From Datisca glomerata (lineage: Eukaryota > Streptophyta > Magnoliopsida > Cucurbitales > Datiscaceae): a DNA stretch of 64,000 bases. The DNA is taken from positions 62,001 to 126,000 of the forward strand of contig QANY01013163.1 in NCBI GenBank assembly GCA_003255025.1, written 5' to 3'. This document shows positions 45,060 to 55,600 of the stretch, one piece after another (the stretch's first letter is position 1; every line of letters starts with the position of its first letter). Position numbers and translations under genes: made by a program. The notes under the pieces are model-generated. The model was given only the letters and a program-made list of their open reading frames with translations. It was not told the DNA's origin and did not search any database.

Positions 45060-45800
45060 TTGCCAGGATGGCCTCTGACGTGAAGATCATGACACTAACC
45101 ATTACATATCAATCAGATTGAGTTATTAAAATGTACTGACTGGAATAGCTACATGACAAATCATATATCATTAGAAATATAGGGAAATTAGCTTCCCAGA
45201 GAATTTTGTGGAACTCAATTTGGAGCTCCCAGACAAAAGTTATGACAGTTTTCATGCAGGCCACTCGGAAAGTAAGCTGTGGATTAGTCAAATTTTAATT
45301 TGTAAACTGTATCATCTAGAAATAAATGGAAATCATCTTCTTGAAGAATTTTACAGAACTAAATTTGGAGTTTTCGAGTAAAAGTTTAGTTGATTTTCAT
45401 GAAGGCTGTTCAGAAAAGAAGAATATTCAGAACAATCAAATTCAGAAATAAAAATATATCAACTGGAAATAAAATACATGATGAACATGTTCTGTTTAAA
45501 ACATACGGAAGTCGACTTCTTGAAAAAAAATTCAGAACTCAATTTGAAGATCCTGAGCAAAAGTTATGACAGTTTGTATACCGACAGTTTTAAAAAAGAA
45601 GATTGTATAGAGCAGTCAAATTTGATTACTAAACTATACCAAAACAAGAAGATTTAAGTGACAAATAATATGTTGTTACAAATTTACAGAAGTCAGCTTC
45701 TTGAAAGTCTTTATGGAGTGAGATTCTGAACTTCTTGGAGAAAATTACGGCATAATACGTATAGACTGTTGAAAAGCAAATTTGACTGAAATTACAAGAC
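45060..45800. repeat. ~176-bp repeat units in element C
   Basis: Units appear as the reverse complement of those in A and B: AAAAGTTATGACAGTTTTCA near 45235, AAAAGTTTAGTTGATTTTCA near 45380 and AAAAGTTATGACAGTTTGTA near 45560. They are preceded by GAACTCAATTTGGAGCTCC-type text. Only about four diverged units remain. Confidence 0.7.
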
Positions 45801-46104
45801 ATAAAGTATTTGGGTTTTGAAACGAAAACGCTCATCACAAAAAATCATGAATGTAATTCAAGACCATCACTCAATATTTATTTTAGATAAAATAATCCAT
45901 TCTAAAAATTATGGACACGGGGCATCAAACCCAAATCCCCACGATGAAGTTGTGAAACAGTATACTCATTCCCTACTGAGTCCATCAGATTACTATATCT
46001 GGTGTTCTTGTTCAATATTTTCATCATAGATTTTAATTTATGAGAAACAAAAATAGAAAACCAAACATGAGAAACTCTAGCATTGAACCCGTCAAATCTA
46101 AGAA

Positions 46105-47195
46105 GGAAACCAAAAAGGCCTTTGAGCTTTGTGAGATGCTTAAGTCTTTGAGAACGGATATCCAATGGGTATCAGTTTTCATAAGGAAACAAAAGGGCCA
46201 TTGAGCTTTGTGAAAAACTTAAGTCCTTTGGAACGAATATCTAATGGGTATCCATATTCAGAAGGAAACCAAAGGGCTCCTGAGATTTACTAAAATCTTA
46301 ATTCATTGAAAACGAATATCAAATGTTTATTAGTTCTCAGAAAGAAATCAAAGGGCCCTTGAGCTTTACGAAAAGTTTAAGTTCTTGGAAATAAACATCC
46401 AATCGGTATCGATTCTCCGAAGAAAACCAAAGGACCCCTAAGCTTTGTGAAAAGCTTAAGTCCTTGGGAACAAATATCCAATGTGTATCAGTTCTTAATA
46501 GGAAACCAAATGGTCACTGAGCTTTATGAGAAGCTTAAGTCTTTGGGAATGAATATCCAATGGGTATCAATTCTCAGAAGGAAACCAAAGAGTCCTGGGC
46601 TTTGTGAAAAAGGGAACAGATATCCAATCAGTATCTATTCTCAGAAAAAAATCAAAGGGCCCATGTGCATCGTGAAAAGTTAATGTTCTCGAGAACGAAT
46701 ATCCAATGGGTATCAGTTCTCAGAAGGAAACTAAAGTGCCTTTGAGCTTTGTGAAAAGCTTAAGTCCTTGGGAATAGATATCTAATGGGTATCAGTTCTC
46801 AGAAGAAAACCAAAGGGCCACTGAGCTTTGTGAAAAGCTTAAGATATTGGGAACAGATATCTAATGGGTATCAATTCTCAGAAGGAAACCAAAGAGCCCC
46901 TAAACTTTGTGAAAAACTTAAGTCCCAGGAAACTTATATCCAATGGGTATCAGCTCTTAGAAGGAAACCAAAGGGCCCCTTATGAAAATCATGAGTCATT
47001 GGGAACATATATCCAATAGGTATCAATTCTCAGAAGGAAATCAAAGGCCTTTGAGCTTTGTCAAAATCTTAAGTCTTTGAGAACATATATCCAACAATGA
47101 GTATCAGTTCCCAGAAGGAAACCAAATGGTTTCAGAAATTTATAAAAAGCTTAAGTCCTTGAGAACGATATCAATTCTTAGAAGGAAACCAAAAC
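46105..47195 (+). repeat. ~80-bp minisatellite in element C
   Basis: About 14 units have the consensus pieces GAGCTTTGTGAAAAGCTTAA, GTCCTTGGGAACAAATATCC, AATGGGTATCAGTTCTCAGA and AGGAAACCAAAGGGCC. Frames such as 46447-46683 and 46785-46985 are translations of the array. Elements A and B have different unit types at the corresponding place. Confidence 0.9.
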
Positions 47196-47199
47196 TTTG

Positions 47200-48188
47200 A
47201 AAATAAACATAAATAGGAACACTCTTGGCCAACGAGACAAAACGTGCTTGAGTGGCACACAACGGATACAACTGAAGAAAGAAAAGATAAGATACTTTCG
47301 AAGACAACTAAGCAAGTGATCCTAAAAATGAAGGCAAAGCCGATGTAAACGCACAATTAAAATGGACATATGATGAAAATAGCTTATTAGTTGATAGACG
47401 AGCGGGTGAGCTTAGTGCGCAGAAGGAAACTGTCTAGCATGTTAGAACATTTTTTTTTGTCTTTTCATGATGGTATCTGTTATGGGAAAAAGTCTTAAGA
47501 ACAGACGAGATGATAATGAAAAGTAATGATTGCATTGTCGTTTTGCATTCAAGCATGGGTCATAGAATCTCAAAACAAGATATCGCATGTCGACGTTTCG
47601 TTAACACCGAATGGAAAACTTCTATGTGAGTAGAGGTCTCATCCGGTTCGAAACAATTAGAGAACAACACCCAACCATTTCAAATGTTTGCATAACGGGC
47701 AACCAAAATGGTTCCTCGTAAAAGTTGGTACGTGAGCGGCAAGCTTGCAAAGTAAACCACAACAGAAACACCCAATCACGTCCTCTCAATATCAAACTGA
47801 AGCAGCTCATAAAATGGGAAACACTCTTGATAGTATGATGATCTCTGAACAGGAAAGAGGCTGACGATTGGGGCATAGAAAGAATGAAAAATACAAAAAT
47901 GAAAAGGAGAAATCCATATATGTAATCTCTTCCACTACAACCTCAAAAGCCCCTTAACAAAGTTCAACCATCAACTTCAAAACTTCAGATCTAAAACGAA
48001 CAAAACCAGTGACCAGATAGTAGATAAAGCTCACCTATAAATGGTTTACCTATCAGAAATGAAGCTCAGGATTAGCCCGACTCTGTATGCAAACACCTAA
48101 TACATTGAATGAAGATATGTTCGCAGAACGGGAATATATTTTCCCATATCAAAATAATATATATCGACGCTTCTTTAGCATCGAATAC
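47200..48188 (+). other. Element C interior, 3' part
   Basis: Non-coding interior between the minisatellite and the purine tract. Scattered minus frames (47171-47356, 47622-47876) match nothing known. Confidence 0.5.
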
Positions 48189-48200
48189 AATAGGGGAAAT
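48189..48200 (+). other. Polypurine tract of element C
   Basis: AATAGGGGAAAT ends one base before the 3' LTR TGAACGGGAA. It fixes the element orientation as plus and corresponds to the tracts of A and B. Confidence 0.75.
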
Positions 48201-48219
48201 TGAACGGGAACTATTTGAA

Positions 48220-50387
48220 CAGTATAAGAAATATGACTTTTAGCGATGAAATTTTTCGTCGTTAAAGGTATAAAATGTGGTCGGCAAAACTTTTCCTGAC
48301 GAAAAAAAAATTCATCGTTAGGGTCACCGCCAAAAGTGTGTGGCGGTCACCTTTCTCGAAAAATTTAATATTTCATCGGTAAAACTTTTAGCGATAAAAG
48401 ATTTGTTCATTGTTGTAGGTTTGCTGATGAAAGTTTTGTTTGTCGTTGTTGTCGACGGTGAAAAAAAATCTTTTTGGTCGTGAAAAGTGTTGACGATGAA
48501 TTTATTTTATTTATCGCTGAATCTTATTTGTCTCTCTTGTCTAGGGTGATAAATATGATTTTCGTCGCTAAAAGTATTTGCAACAAAAATAGTTTTTCTC
48601 ACTGTAGTTTCAGGTGATGAATATGCTTTTGGTCACTAAAAATCATAAACTAATTTTTTTTTATGTTTTCTTATATTTTGGTCAGTGAAAATCTTAAACC
48701 AATTAAAACTTTGGTCACAATTTTTCAAGACCAAGTTTTAGACAAAAAAGAATAACATACATAGATAAATAAGTATATATTATCATTATCATGTTTGGAT
48801 TGTGCATAAACTTCACATTAATTACCCAAAAAAGTTTCTAAATATAAACAAACTTTCAAGAAGCTTCAAAAAAAGATTTTAAAATATGAGTTTTTAAGTT
48901 TCTCATAGTTAAAGTTGTTCTAGAGAAACTTCAAAAATCATAATTATTCAAGTAGATGAGTTGTCGCGAGGAGGAGGAGTAGACCGTTACTAAGAGCCCA
49001 TTCCAATAAGTTTCCTAGTGTGCTCTGAATGGTGGATAATTCTGCTTGTAAATTTTCTCCTTGCTTTTCGAATGCTTTGAGGATGATGATGTAGGTGATG
49101 CTCCATGTCCAAGACCCTTATTTCTCCCAAGGACCTCTTCCGATATTTCTTCATCAGTGCGAGGTTGGGTACCCTCAACGATAGGCTCATCCTGTAACGA
49201 ACACATGCGATCCTGTAAAATAGTTGTTAGCTATATATATACATTGTGTAAACTTGGAAAAACCTGCAAGGCATTGAAAGAGAAAAGAAAGACCCATAAC
49301 ATGTATGAAAAAAATATGTAAAGCCCAATTTCTAACTCCTTCCATTTTCTTCCTGCTCATTTAATTAAAAACTCTTATCATCCATGACTTCTAGCTAAGC
49401 ATAATTAGGAAACAAAATCCATTATTGATACAATCCAATTAACCAAACAATGTGAAACCAATTTAATATTATTTCTCTGCAAAAAAACTCTAATCTAACA
49501 CAACAGTAGCCCAAGTATTGAAAATCATAGAGAAACAGCCACAACAGAGAAGAAAAATAACTTGATTACTCAATAATTATGGAATTCACCAAGGGAAAAA
49601 AGTGGGAGGCAATATGGTGACTTCTAGCTAAGCATAATTAGTTCATTCTATAGTAGTGAGAGAAAAAATATATTCAAATTAATAACACGACACAATTCTC
49701 ATATTAGAATAAGGGAACACATATCAGAGGTAATATTTCCAGATGAAACAAACTAAGATGGTGATAAGATCAAATCAAATAGACTCAGGAAATATTCTCA
49801 CTAGAATGATTCTCACTGACTTCACAAATTTTTACATTTTTCATACTTCAATCTATGTTTCATCCAAGAAATCCCTTTCCAGAAGAAATAGATACAAACA
49901 TAAGAAAACACACATATTAGGTACCTAAATGTATAAACATAAACAAGATACATAAAGTTAAACCATTTACAAACAAAATAAGTAAGAAAAACTAAATTGT
50001 TTTATTCTTCTTTTCAAATTAATTTGAATCTTTTAGCCTACCTCCATTTTGTCTTTAACCGCCCGAAACCCATACTTCATTAATCCTGCATTCTCACGAC
50101 ATTTCTTTCATCGGTAAAGGACCTAAAATAATACGTTTTTACTGACGATAATTTAAATTTGTTGATAAAAATAAAACTTTTACCGACAAAATTAAATTTT
50201 TGTCGGCAAAAGCCCTCAATACTTTGGCGCAAATTCCATTTTTTGTGGTAAGTTGGTCTTTTGGTGACGAGAATAAATCCCATCACGAAAAACATGACTT
50301 TCGGCCACCAAATTATAATTTGGTCGCTAAAAGCATCTTTTAGCGACGAAAATTTTTTTGTCGCTAAATATGACTTTTCTTGTAGTG
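48220..50387 (-). mobile_element. Non-autonomous CACTA (En/Spm) derivative, 2168 bp
   Basis: The ends are CAGTATAAGAAATATGACTT and, at the right, GTCGCTAAATATGACTTTTC followed by TTGTAGTG. They are inverted and CACTA-like, with the left end mutated from CACTACAAG. Subterminal repeats of the GCGACGAAAATTTT/GTCGCTAAA type are dense at both ends. The 3-bp target duplication GAA (48217-48219 and 50388-50390) is confirmed by the empty site at 42396-42398. The only coding remnant is the last exon of the ORF1-type gene, on minus, so the element points left. It is a deletion derivative of the family represented by the larger copy at 53410-57544. Confidence 0.9.
48990..49206 (-). pseudogene. CACTA ORF1 (Transposase_24-type) terminal exon remnant
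   Basis: The minus frame reads MCSLQDEPIVEGTQPRTDEE and then ISEEVLGRNKGLGHGASP. It aligns with MCALRDEPIVDNRMEEELVE and EVLERNKGLGHGAPPRSSKK at 56640-56760 in the larger CACTA copy. After a Ser-rich stretch the frame shifts. In En/Spm-like elements this second protein is an accessory DNA-binding product. Here only the C-terminal region survives. Confidence 0.8.
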
Positions 50388-50881
50388 GAACTAGCTACCA
50401 TGTCATAAAGGAATAATCTTAGAGCTAATCATAGAGACAGGGGATAACTAACATGGCAACTGGATAGCCATCAGATTGAATGAACGGACAAGATCAGTTC
50501 ATATTGATATCAATGATTGGGTCAAAGAAGAATATTATATATACCCTTTTGTGTTGTAAATAGATCAAGTAAAGCAAGTTTTATGTATCCAATTTATGTT
50601 CAAATTGAGCCGATAAATAAAGGGTCAGTCTTTGTAATCAGTATATTCTCAAGACACACAAAAAATAAGTACAACGTATAACTTGCATTGGCATTCTAAA
50701 GTTCTTCTTCATAATGAAAATAATGCCAAAAGCTTCTCGTGGTTTTTCCCATAAAGGGTTTTTCATGTAAATTATAGTGTTTATTACTGCCCCCTATTTA
50801 TTCATTATCTTCTCATTATTTTGTAGAAAATTCACGACTAATTCTATCAACCGTGAATTTTTTCCTTTACATTATTTATAA

Positions 50882-52247
50882 TCTATAATTTATATATAAA
50901 TGGGGCTAATGGGGGAGAAATATTTTTGGACATCAATTGCCCTTACGATTTCATAGAACTTCTTAGTTCTTGTTCATAAATAATAAAATCAAATATTAAT
51001 GATTTTAAATCAACTACAAAATATAAATCAAAATATCGAAATTTTCACTTATATAAATATAGTTGATTCAAAATTTTCAACTACAAAATTATTAAATTAA
51101 AAATATAGTTGTACATAGTAACAAATATATACTACTACACTTATATAAATATAATTTAACTATTAATTAAATAAATAAATCATTATTGATATTTTGATTT
51201 ATTAGGTGTGATTATTTTTTACAATTTGAAGTTAAATCATAATTATTTTTATTATTAATTAAAATCTAAACTTTCTTTTTAGTTTTTGAAAAACTTTATT
51301 AATTTATGTTGATTTGTAATATCATAATCTATTTTGTTTAACTTTTATTATTTTATCTCCTTTATTACTCAATTCAATTAAGTTTCATTTATTTATCGTC
51401 ATGTGCAACCAACTCCCTATTAACATTTTGAAACTTTAATAATATATTCACATTCATATTCAATCACCATTCCACTAATATTTAAAGTACATTTACATCT
51501 CCATTACCATCAACTATTTCATAACTCGTGCTCCTTCATATTGGACAATTACAGTAAAGTAGATTTTATGTTTTCTTTTGTATGCTGGCTAAGAAAATAG
51601 GTGAAAAATATTCTCCATTAGTGTCAATCAAATGAACCATGATTCGAGATGTAATTCTTAAACTATTTCTTATTCATCACCCCAACTTTATTATAGTTGA
51701 GTAAGTTATTCATTGGTGTTTTGTTGTTTATTTAGTTTAGCCGTTATATTTGTTTGCACATTTTTATTTATCCAAGCAGAAATTCTTCGTGATATTGTTC
51801 TTAGTGATAAATTTCACTGCTCATTTTTCTCTTTCTTATCAAGAGCTCCATTGTTAAGTTTAATTAGTAATGTACAATATGTTATTTTTATGATATAACT
51901 TTTTAGTAAACGTAGTTTGAGTATATAGATTATATCATTATACAATAAAACAAGTGTTTTGTTTCTTTCGATGAATTAAGTTACCAATTTATTAGTCTAA
52001 GCAAAAATTATATGATGGTAGAGAGAATCTTCACCGCTTTAAAATAGAATTAAACAATTGAGTCTTAGTAAATATATCAATAAGACCCTTAGAAATATTT
52101 TTATTTTTTAATACATGTATTTCATTAATAATATGATGCTTATTTGTAGAAAAATATATTTTAAGCTATTACTCTAACATATTATCTCAAGTAAATAAAT
52201 TTTAAAATTATATTTTATAATTCGTTCATCGCACGGTAGAAAACTAG
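50882..52247 (+). mobile_element. Helitron-like non-autonomous element
   Basis: The 5' end is TCTATAATTTATATATAAAT followed by GGGG, preceded by A. The 3' end is CATCGCACGGTAGAAAACTAG followed by T, with a short GC-rich stem-like stretch before the terminal CTAG. An A/T insertion site without target duplication is what Helitrons leave. The 1366-bp interior is AT-rich and non-coding. The 5' edge lies ten bases from the right edge of element C. The 3' end is the stronger call. Confidence 0.5.
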
Positions 52248-52853
52248 TGATACTGAAAAACATTTCTCATTAATCATAGGTCTAAATACATGCACATTGA
52301 CGTCTTGAAACAAAGGAGGGTTAGTTCGGCGGGGTATGAAGAAGAACAAACTTTTACGATTGTACTTTTTTTTTCACTATTTACGATTATATTCTTTTTC
52401 CCTTGTTCTCAATTTTTGTTTCCTCCACGCGCTCCTCTGCATGGGGAGCCAAATGTTCTTAATTATCTCAGACAAGCTGGCTTTTAATTTCTTAAAGAAA
52501 AAAGTGCTACAAAACGAGATACTTTTTCTTGTAAAAGACACAATTCTACCAGATTGGGAAAAGCTAGGACTACAAACCATAATTTCATTGTACGGCTATT
52601 TGGATGACTGCCACACAAACATATATCTTGTTATTAACTGTAGAATTGAAGTTTGAGAAAAAACACACATAAGTTGAGGTAGCATACATATAAAGCTCTA
52701 ATTATTTTTACTTTAGCTGAGTTCGATGTTTAGTATCACGTGCATTTTCTTTTACACTTTTGAAGCTTGAGGGCACTCACAGTAGCCATTGATATCTTAC
52801 CTTCACATTTGGTCCATTTGCAGTCACTAGTTCTTTTACAACTTTCCACAACT
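52248..52853. other. Unassigned DNA with one open frame
   Basis: A 106-residue plus frame (52336-52656) ends with WEKLGLQTIISLYGYLDDCH and NIYLVINCRIEV. It is hydrophobic at the start and I cannot assign it. It could be a decayed exon. Otherwise no features. Confidence 0.3.
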
Positions 52854-53282
52854 CTAGAGAGTAAAATTCAACTTTAGAGAGTAAAATTCAATTTTACTAC
52901 GAGAGTAAAATTCAACTTTAGAGAGTTCTTGATACAGGCAAGTACACTTTCCATCTTGGCATGTAACATCAAAAGGAAAACATTTTATTGCTTTGCAGTC
53001 AGAAGTAACATTGCAATTTTCATTAGTAAAATATTTTCCACTGCATGAAGCCTCATTGTTGTTGCAATTTGGTTTGAAATTTTCACTATGGATCTCTCTT
53101 TCTCCTGCTCTTGGAAACCTTGACAATAGTAGACCTGCACACCAAAAAATGTGACTCATTGGTCACTTTATTTAGAATTACGATTGTAGAGATTTGTGAA
53201 CATAAACAAGAAAACACAGATCGAAGGAGAAACAAAGAAGAAAGGAAAGAAGAAGGAGAGAAGAAAAGCAACTATATTCCAT
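52854..53282 (-). CDS. Putative defensin-like cysteine-rich secreted peptide gene
   Basis: Exon 2 (53134-52854 on minus) encodes a cysteine-rich module, NCNNNEASC, CNVTSDCKAIKC and TCQDGKCTCLYQ, with spacing C-x6-C-x9-C-x5-C-x4-C-x7-C-x4-C-x-C. Eight cysteines with a final GKCTC resemble plant defensin-like/NCR-type peptides. An acceptor (TTTTTTGGTGTGCAG) precedes it. About 100 bases upstream an ATG at 53282 opens MEYSCFSSLLLLSFLLC, a good signal-peptide candidate. A donor-like GT directly after the LLC region would join in the right phase, as in the usual two-exon DEFL layout. The exon junction is inferred. The tail after LYQ is built from direct repeats of GTTGAATTTTACTCTCTAAA and may not be original. 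An LTR-like TGTTAG start at 53344 could also explain the upstream region. Confidence 0.42.
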
Positions 53283-53409
53283 TATCAACGAACAAGAGAA
53301 GAAAGGATTAGTTCATATACAAAGAGAAATGAACTAATCTAACAGTTAGAAGAGACAAAAGACACAAATGCCCCTTGACAAATAAATAAACTCAACTAAG
53401 CACTTAGAA

Positions 53410-53835
53410 ATGTTAGATAACATGTGTGGTTTTGTTGGGATGGAGATGAATGGTGAAGTTGGAAATGATAATACTGATAGAATAAATCTAAATGTAGAGA
53501 CGTTAGACAGATTTAGTGATTTGTTTAGTGAGACCGAAGAATAACTTTATCCTGGTTGTAAAAAGTATATTTCACTATCTTTTATTGTGAAGTTGACGCA
53601 TATCAAAATGCTTCATCATTAGAGCAATAAGTCATTTGACCAATTATTTGAAGTTTTAAATGGTTCTCATCTAGTAGGCTAAAAAAATTTCATCCTCTTA
53701 CCATAAAGCCAAAAAGAAAATTGACAGATTTAGGGTTAGCATATGACGCCATTCATTCTTGTAAATATCATTGTGCTTTATTTTGGAAAGAGAATGAAGG
53801 AAAAGACAAATGTCCTGAATGTGGTAAACAATATA
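53410..53835 (+). pseudogene. TNP2-like transposase, N-terminal region
   Basis: Translation across frames gives LDRFSDLFSETEE, a stop, LYPGCKKYISLSFIVKLTHI and NKSFDQLFEVL. Further on come RKLTDLGLAYDAIHSC-like text and CPECGKQYIKW. This matches the start of plant En/Spm transposases, which have LYPGCK, a helical region and a CxxC zinc-binding site. Stops and frameshifts are present. After the CxxC motif the sequence jumps to the C-terminal region. Confidence 0.8.
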
Positions 53836-54438
53836 TAAAATGGTGGCTTAGTAATTCCAGAAGAACATGATGGTGAAGAGACTAGATTTTTTGATAGGTT
53901 AAAAGAAATGATTGTCATGCAGTATGTACGTGAAAGAAAAGTTATATTATTTAGATGTGAATGGTTTAACACAAATGTAAAAATAAATAGAGTGAAGAGA
54001 GATCTTGGTTTCACTTGTGTAAATGTGAGCCAAACTTGGTATGAAAATAAGCCTTTTATTCTCGCAACTCAAGCACAACAAGTCTTTTATATTGATGATT
54101 GCAAATATGGAGTCAATTGGAAAGTGGTGTAAAAGGTTCAATATAGATATTTAAGGGATGTTCCTGAGATTGAACAAGAGATAGAACATGATGAAGTCAT
54201 AGGACCTACTGAAATAACTTTGCCATCTATCGATCTAGATGAGTCAGAAATAATGCAATTTCACAGGCATGAAGTGAAACCTTCTCAAAGAGATGCAAAC
54301 ATTATTGGAGTAGGAGATAGTAATATTGAAGATATTGATTTTATTGATGATGATGACAATGAAGATGACACTTTGGTTAATTATGATGACGATACAGAGG
54401 ATACTATACCAAGTGAGAGGATACAGATTGAAGTTTAA
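53836..54438 (+). pseudogene. TNP2-like transposase, C-terminal DUF4216 region and acidic tail
   Basis: The frame contains FDRLKEMIVMQYVRERKVIL, FRCEWFNTNVKINRVKRDLG, FTCVNVSQTWYENKPFILAT and QAQQVFYIDDCKYGVNWKVV. This is the DUF4216 pattern found at the C-terminus of CACTA transposases. After a stop the frame resumes with an Asp/Glu-rich tail (54220-54438). It is fused by deletion to the N-terminal region, so the catalytic domain between them is absent. Confidence 0.85.
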
Positions 54439-54560
54439 AGTAACGGTGAGCCTGTTAGCGTAAAAAATTCGTTCATATCTTCTTATATTTGCTTTAATTT
54501 ATTTTGTAAACAATAACATATTTAGGATCTTCTTTCATGCCACTTATCTTTATGTAGGTT

Positions 54561-55600
54561 AATGTCTCCTAGAAGAAATACTCATCTTCCAAATCTAGAT
54601 CATGATGTAGGATCTTCTACTGATGAACATGGTTTCCAAACATGTACATACACTTTGTAATAGTTTTTATTATAATGGTTTCTTATTCTTTGTTTTGTTG
54701 TAGGGGCTTCATCTTCTTCGTGGAGTGTGAGAAAGGTTCGCGGGCCAATAAAAGGGATTGAGTTGGAAAGGTTAGTGAGCTACTTTGGAAAATTACCAAT
54801 TGATACCACTCCTCCTGGTGTTGTTAGACATGTTAAAGTGGACCATCCAATTCAACCTTGAGATTGGTGCCTTCGTACGACAATTCATACCACTTCAATA
54901 TGAGGGTTGGTCTAATGTGCCTGAAGAATTTCTGGCAGTTATAAATTGATAGGCTGCAGATAATAATGAAACATCTATTATTATATTTTCTTTATTGTTA
55001 GTGATAGTAAAAGACTATTGTAGGTCTATTTTACTTTTGAATAGACCAGTAATGCTATCATCGACTAGATTAAATTTGAAGCAACGAACACATATAATGG
55101 ATATAAGTACACATTACATAAACATTATAAGACATTTAAAGATCTAATAGTAGCACGACGACATCTTTATAATGGTGTCTCATAGGATGATTGGGATTGG
55201 CTATGCACAGTTTGGGAGATGGAGAAGTTTGTGGTAATTCCTATTATCAAAGCTTTGATCTTACACTTGATTATTTGACTAATTATTTCAATCATAAAAC
55301 TCATTTATTATAGGCCTGCTAAAAAACCAATGCTCAAAACCATCAAAACCTTCCATACAATCATAATGGAGGGAATGTATTTTTTTTTATCATCGATTTC
55401 GTGAGATGAATCAAAATATTGTTTTAGTACTCTTAATAATGTTTAGTATATAATAATTAATGACTCAACTTTTATTGTATTTTAGATAGGAACCTTCAAC
55501 TGATGTAGCACCTACTCGAATTGAAATGTTTTATGACACGTATTTCAGTGCTAAAAAAGGTTGGCAGAATGATACGGTTCAAGAAAGATATGTGAGTACT
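54561..55600 (+). pseudogene. CACTA ORF1 (Transposase_24-type), 5' exons
   Basis: Exon 1 starts MSPRRNTHLPNLDHDVGSST and is followed by a short intron ending TTGTAG at about 54703. Exon 2 reads SVRKVRGPIKGIELERLVSY and FGKLPIDTTPPGVVRHV. Later blocks include FKDLIVARRHLYNGVS and DWDWLCTVWEM (about 55135-55225) and REPSTDVAPTRIEMFYDTYF with SAKKGWQNDTVQERY (about 55490-55590). These follow the family order. Internal stops interrupt exon 2 and the middle. Confidence 0.75.

Larger units (their letters stand above)
42380..50871 (+). mobile_element. Non-autonomous LTR retrotransposon C (complete, nested insertion)
   Basis: LTRs 42380-42879 and 48201-50871 (500 bp each once the CACTA insertion and its 3-bp duplication are removed) flank 5.3 kb. 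Ends are TGAACGGGAA...CCTTAACA and TGAACGGGAA...CCTTTACA. Target flanks TTATC (42375-42379) and TTATT (50872-50876) match at 4 of 5. A PBS-like sequence follows the first LTR and a purine tract precedes the second. The interior is the same type as elements A and B in opposite orientation and again lacks any recognisable gag or pol. Confidence 0.88.
48201..50871 (+). repeat. 3' LTR of element C, split by a CACTA element
   Basis: The LTR occupies 48201-48219 and 50391-50871 with GAA duplicated on both sides of the insertion. Once rejoined it matches the 5' LTR in length. It ends CCTTTACA, followed by TTATT. Confidence 0.9.

Noticed and set aside
46447..46985. Reading frames of 66-78 residues
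   Set aside because: They are translations of an 80-bp minisatellite and repeat the same words with different frameshifts.
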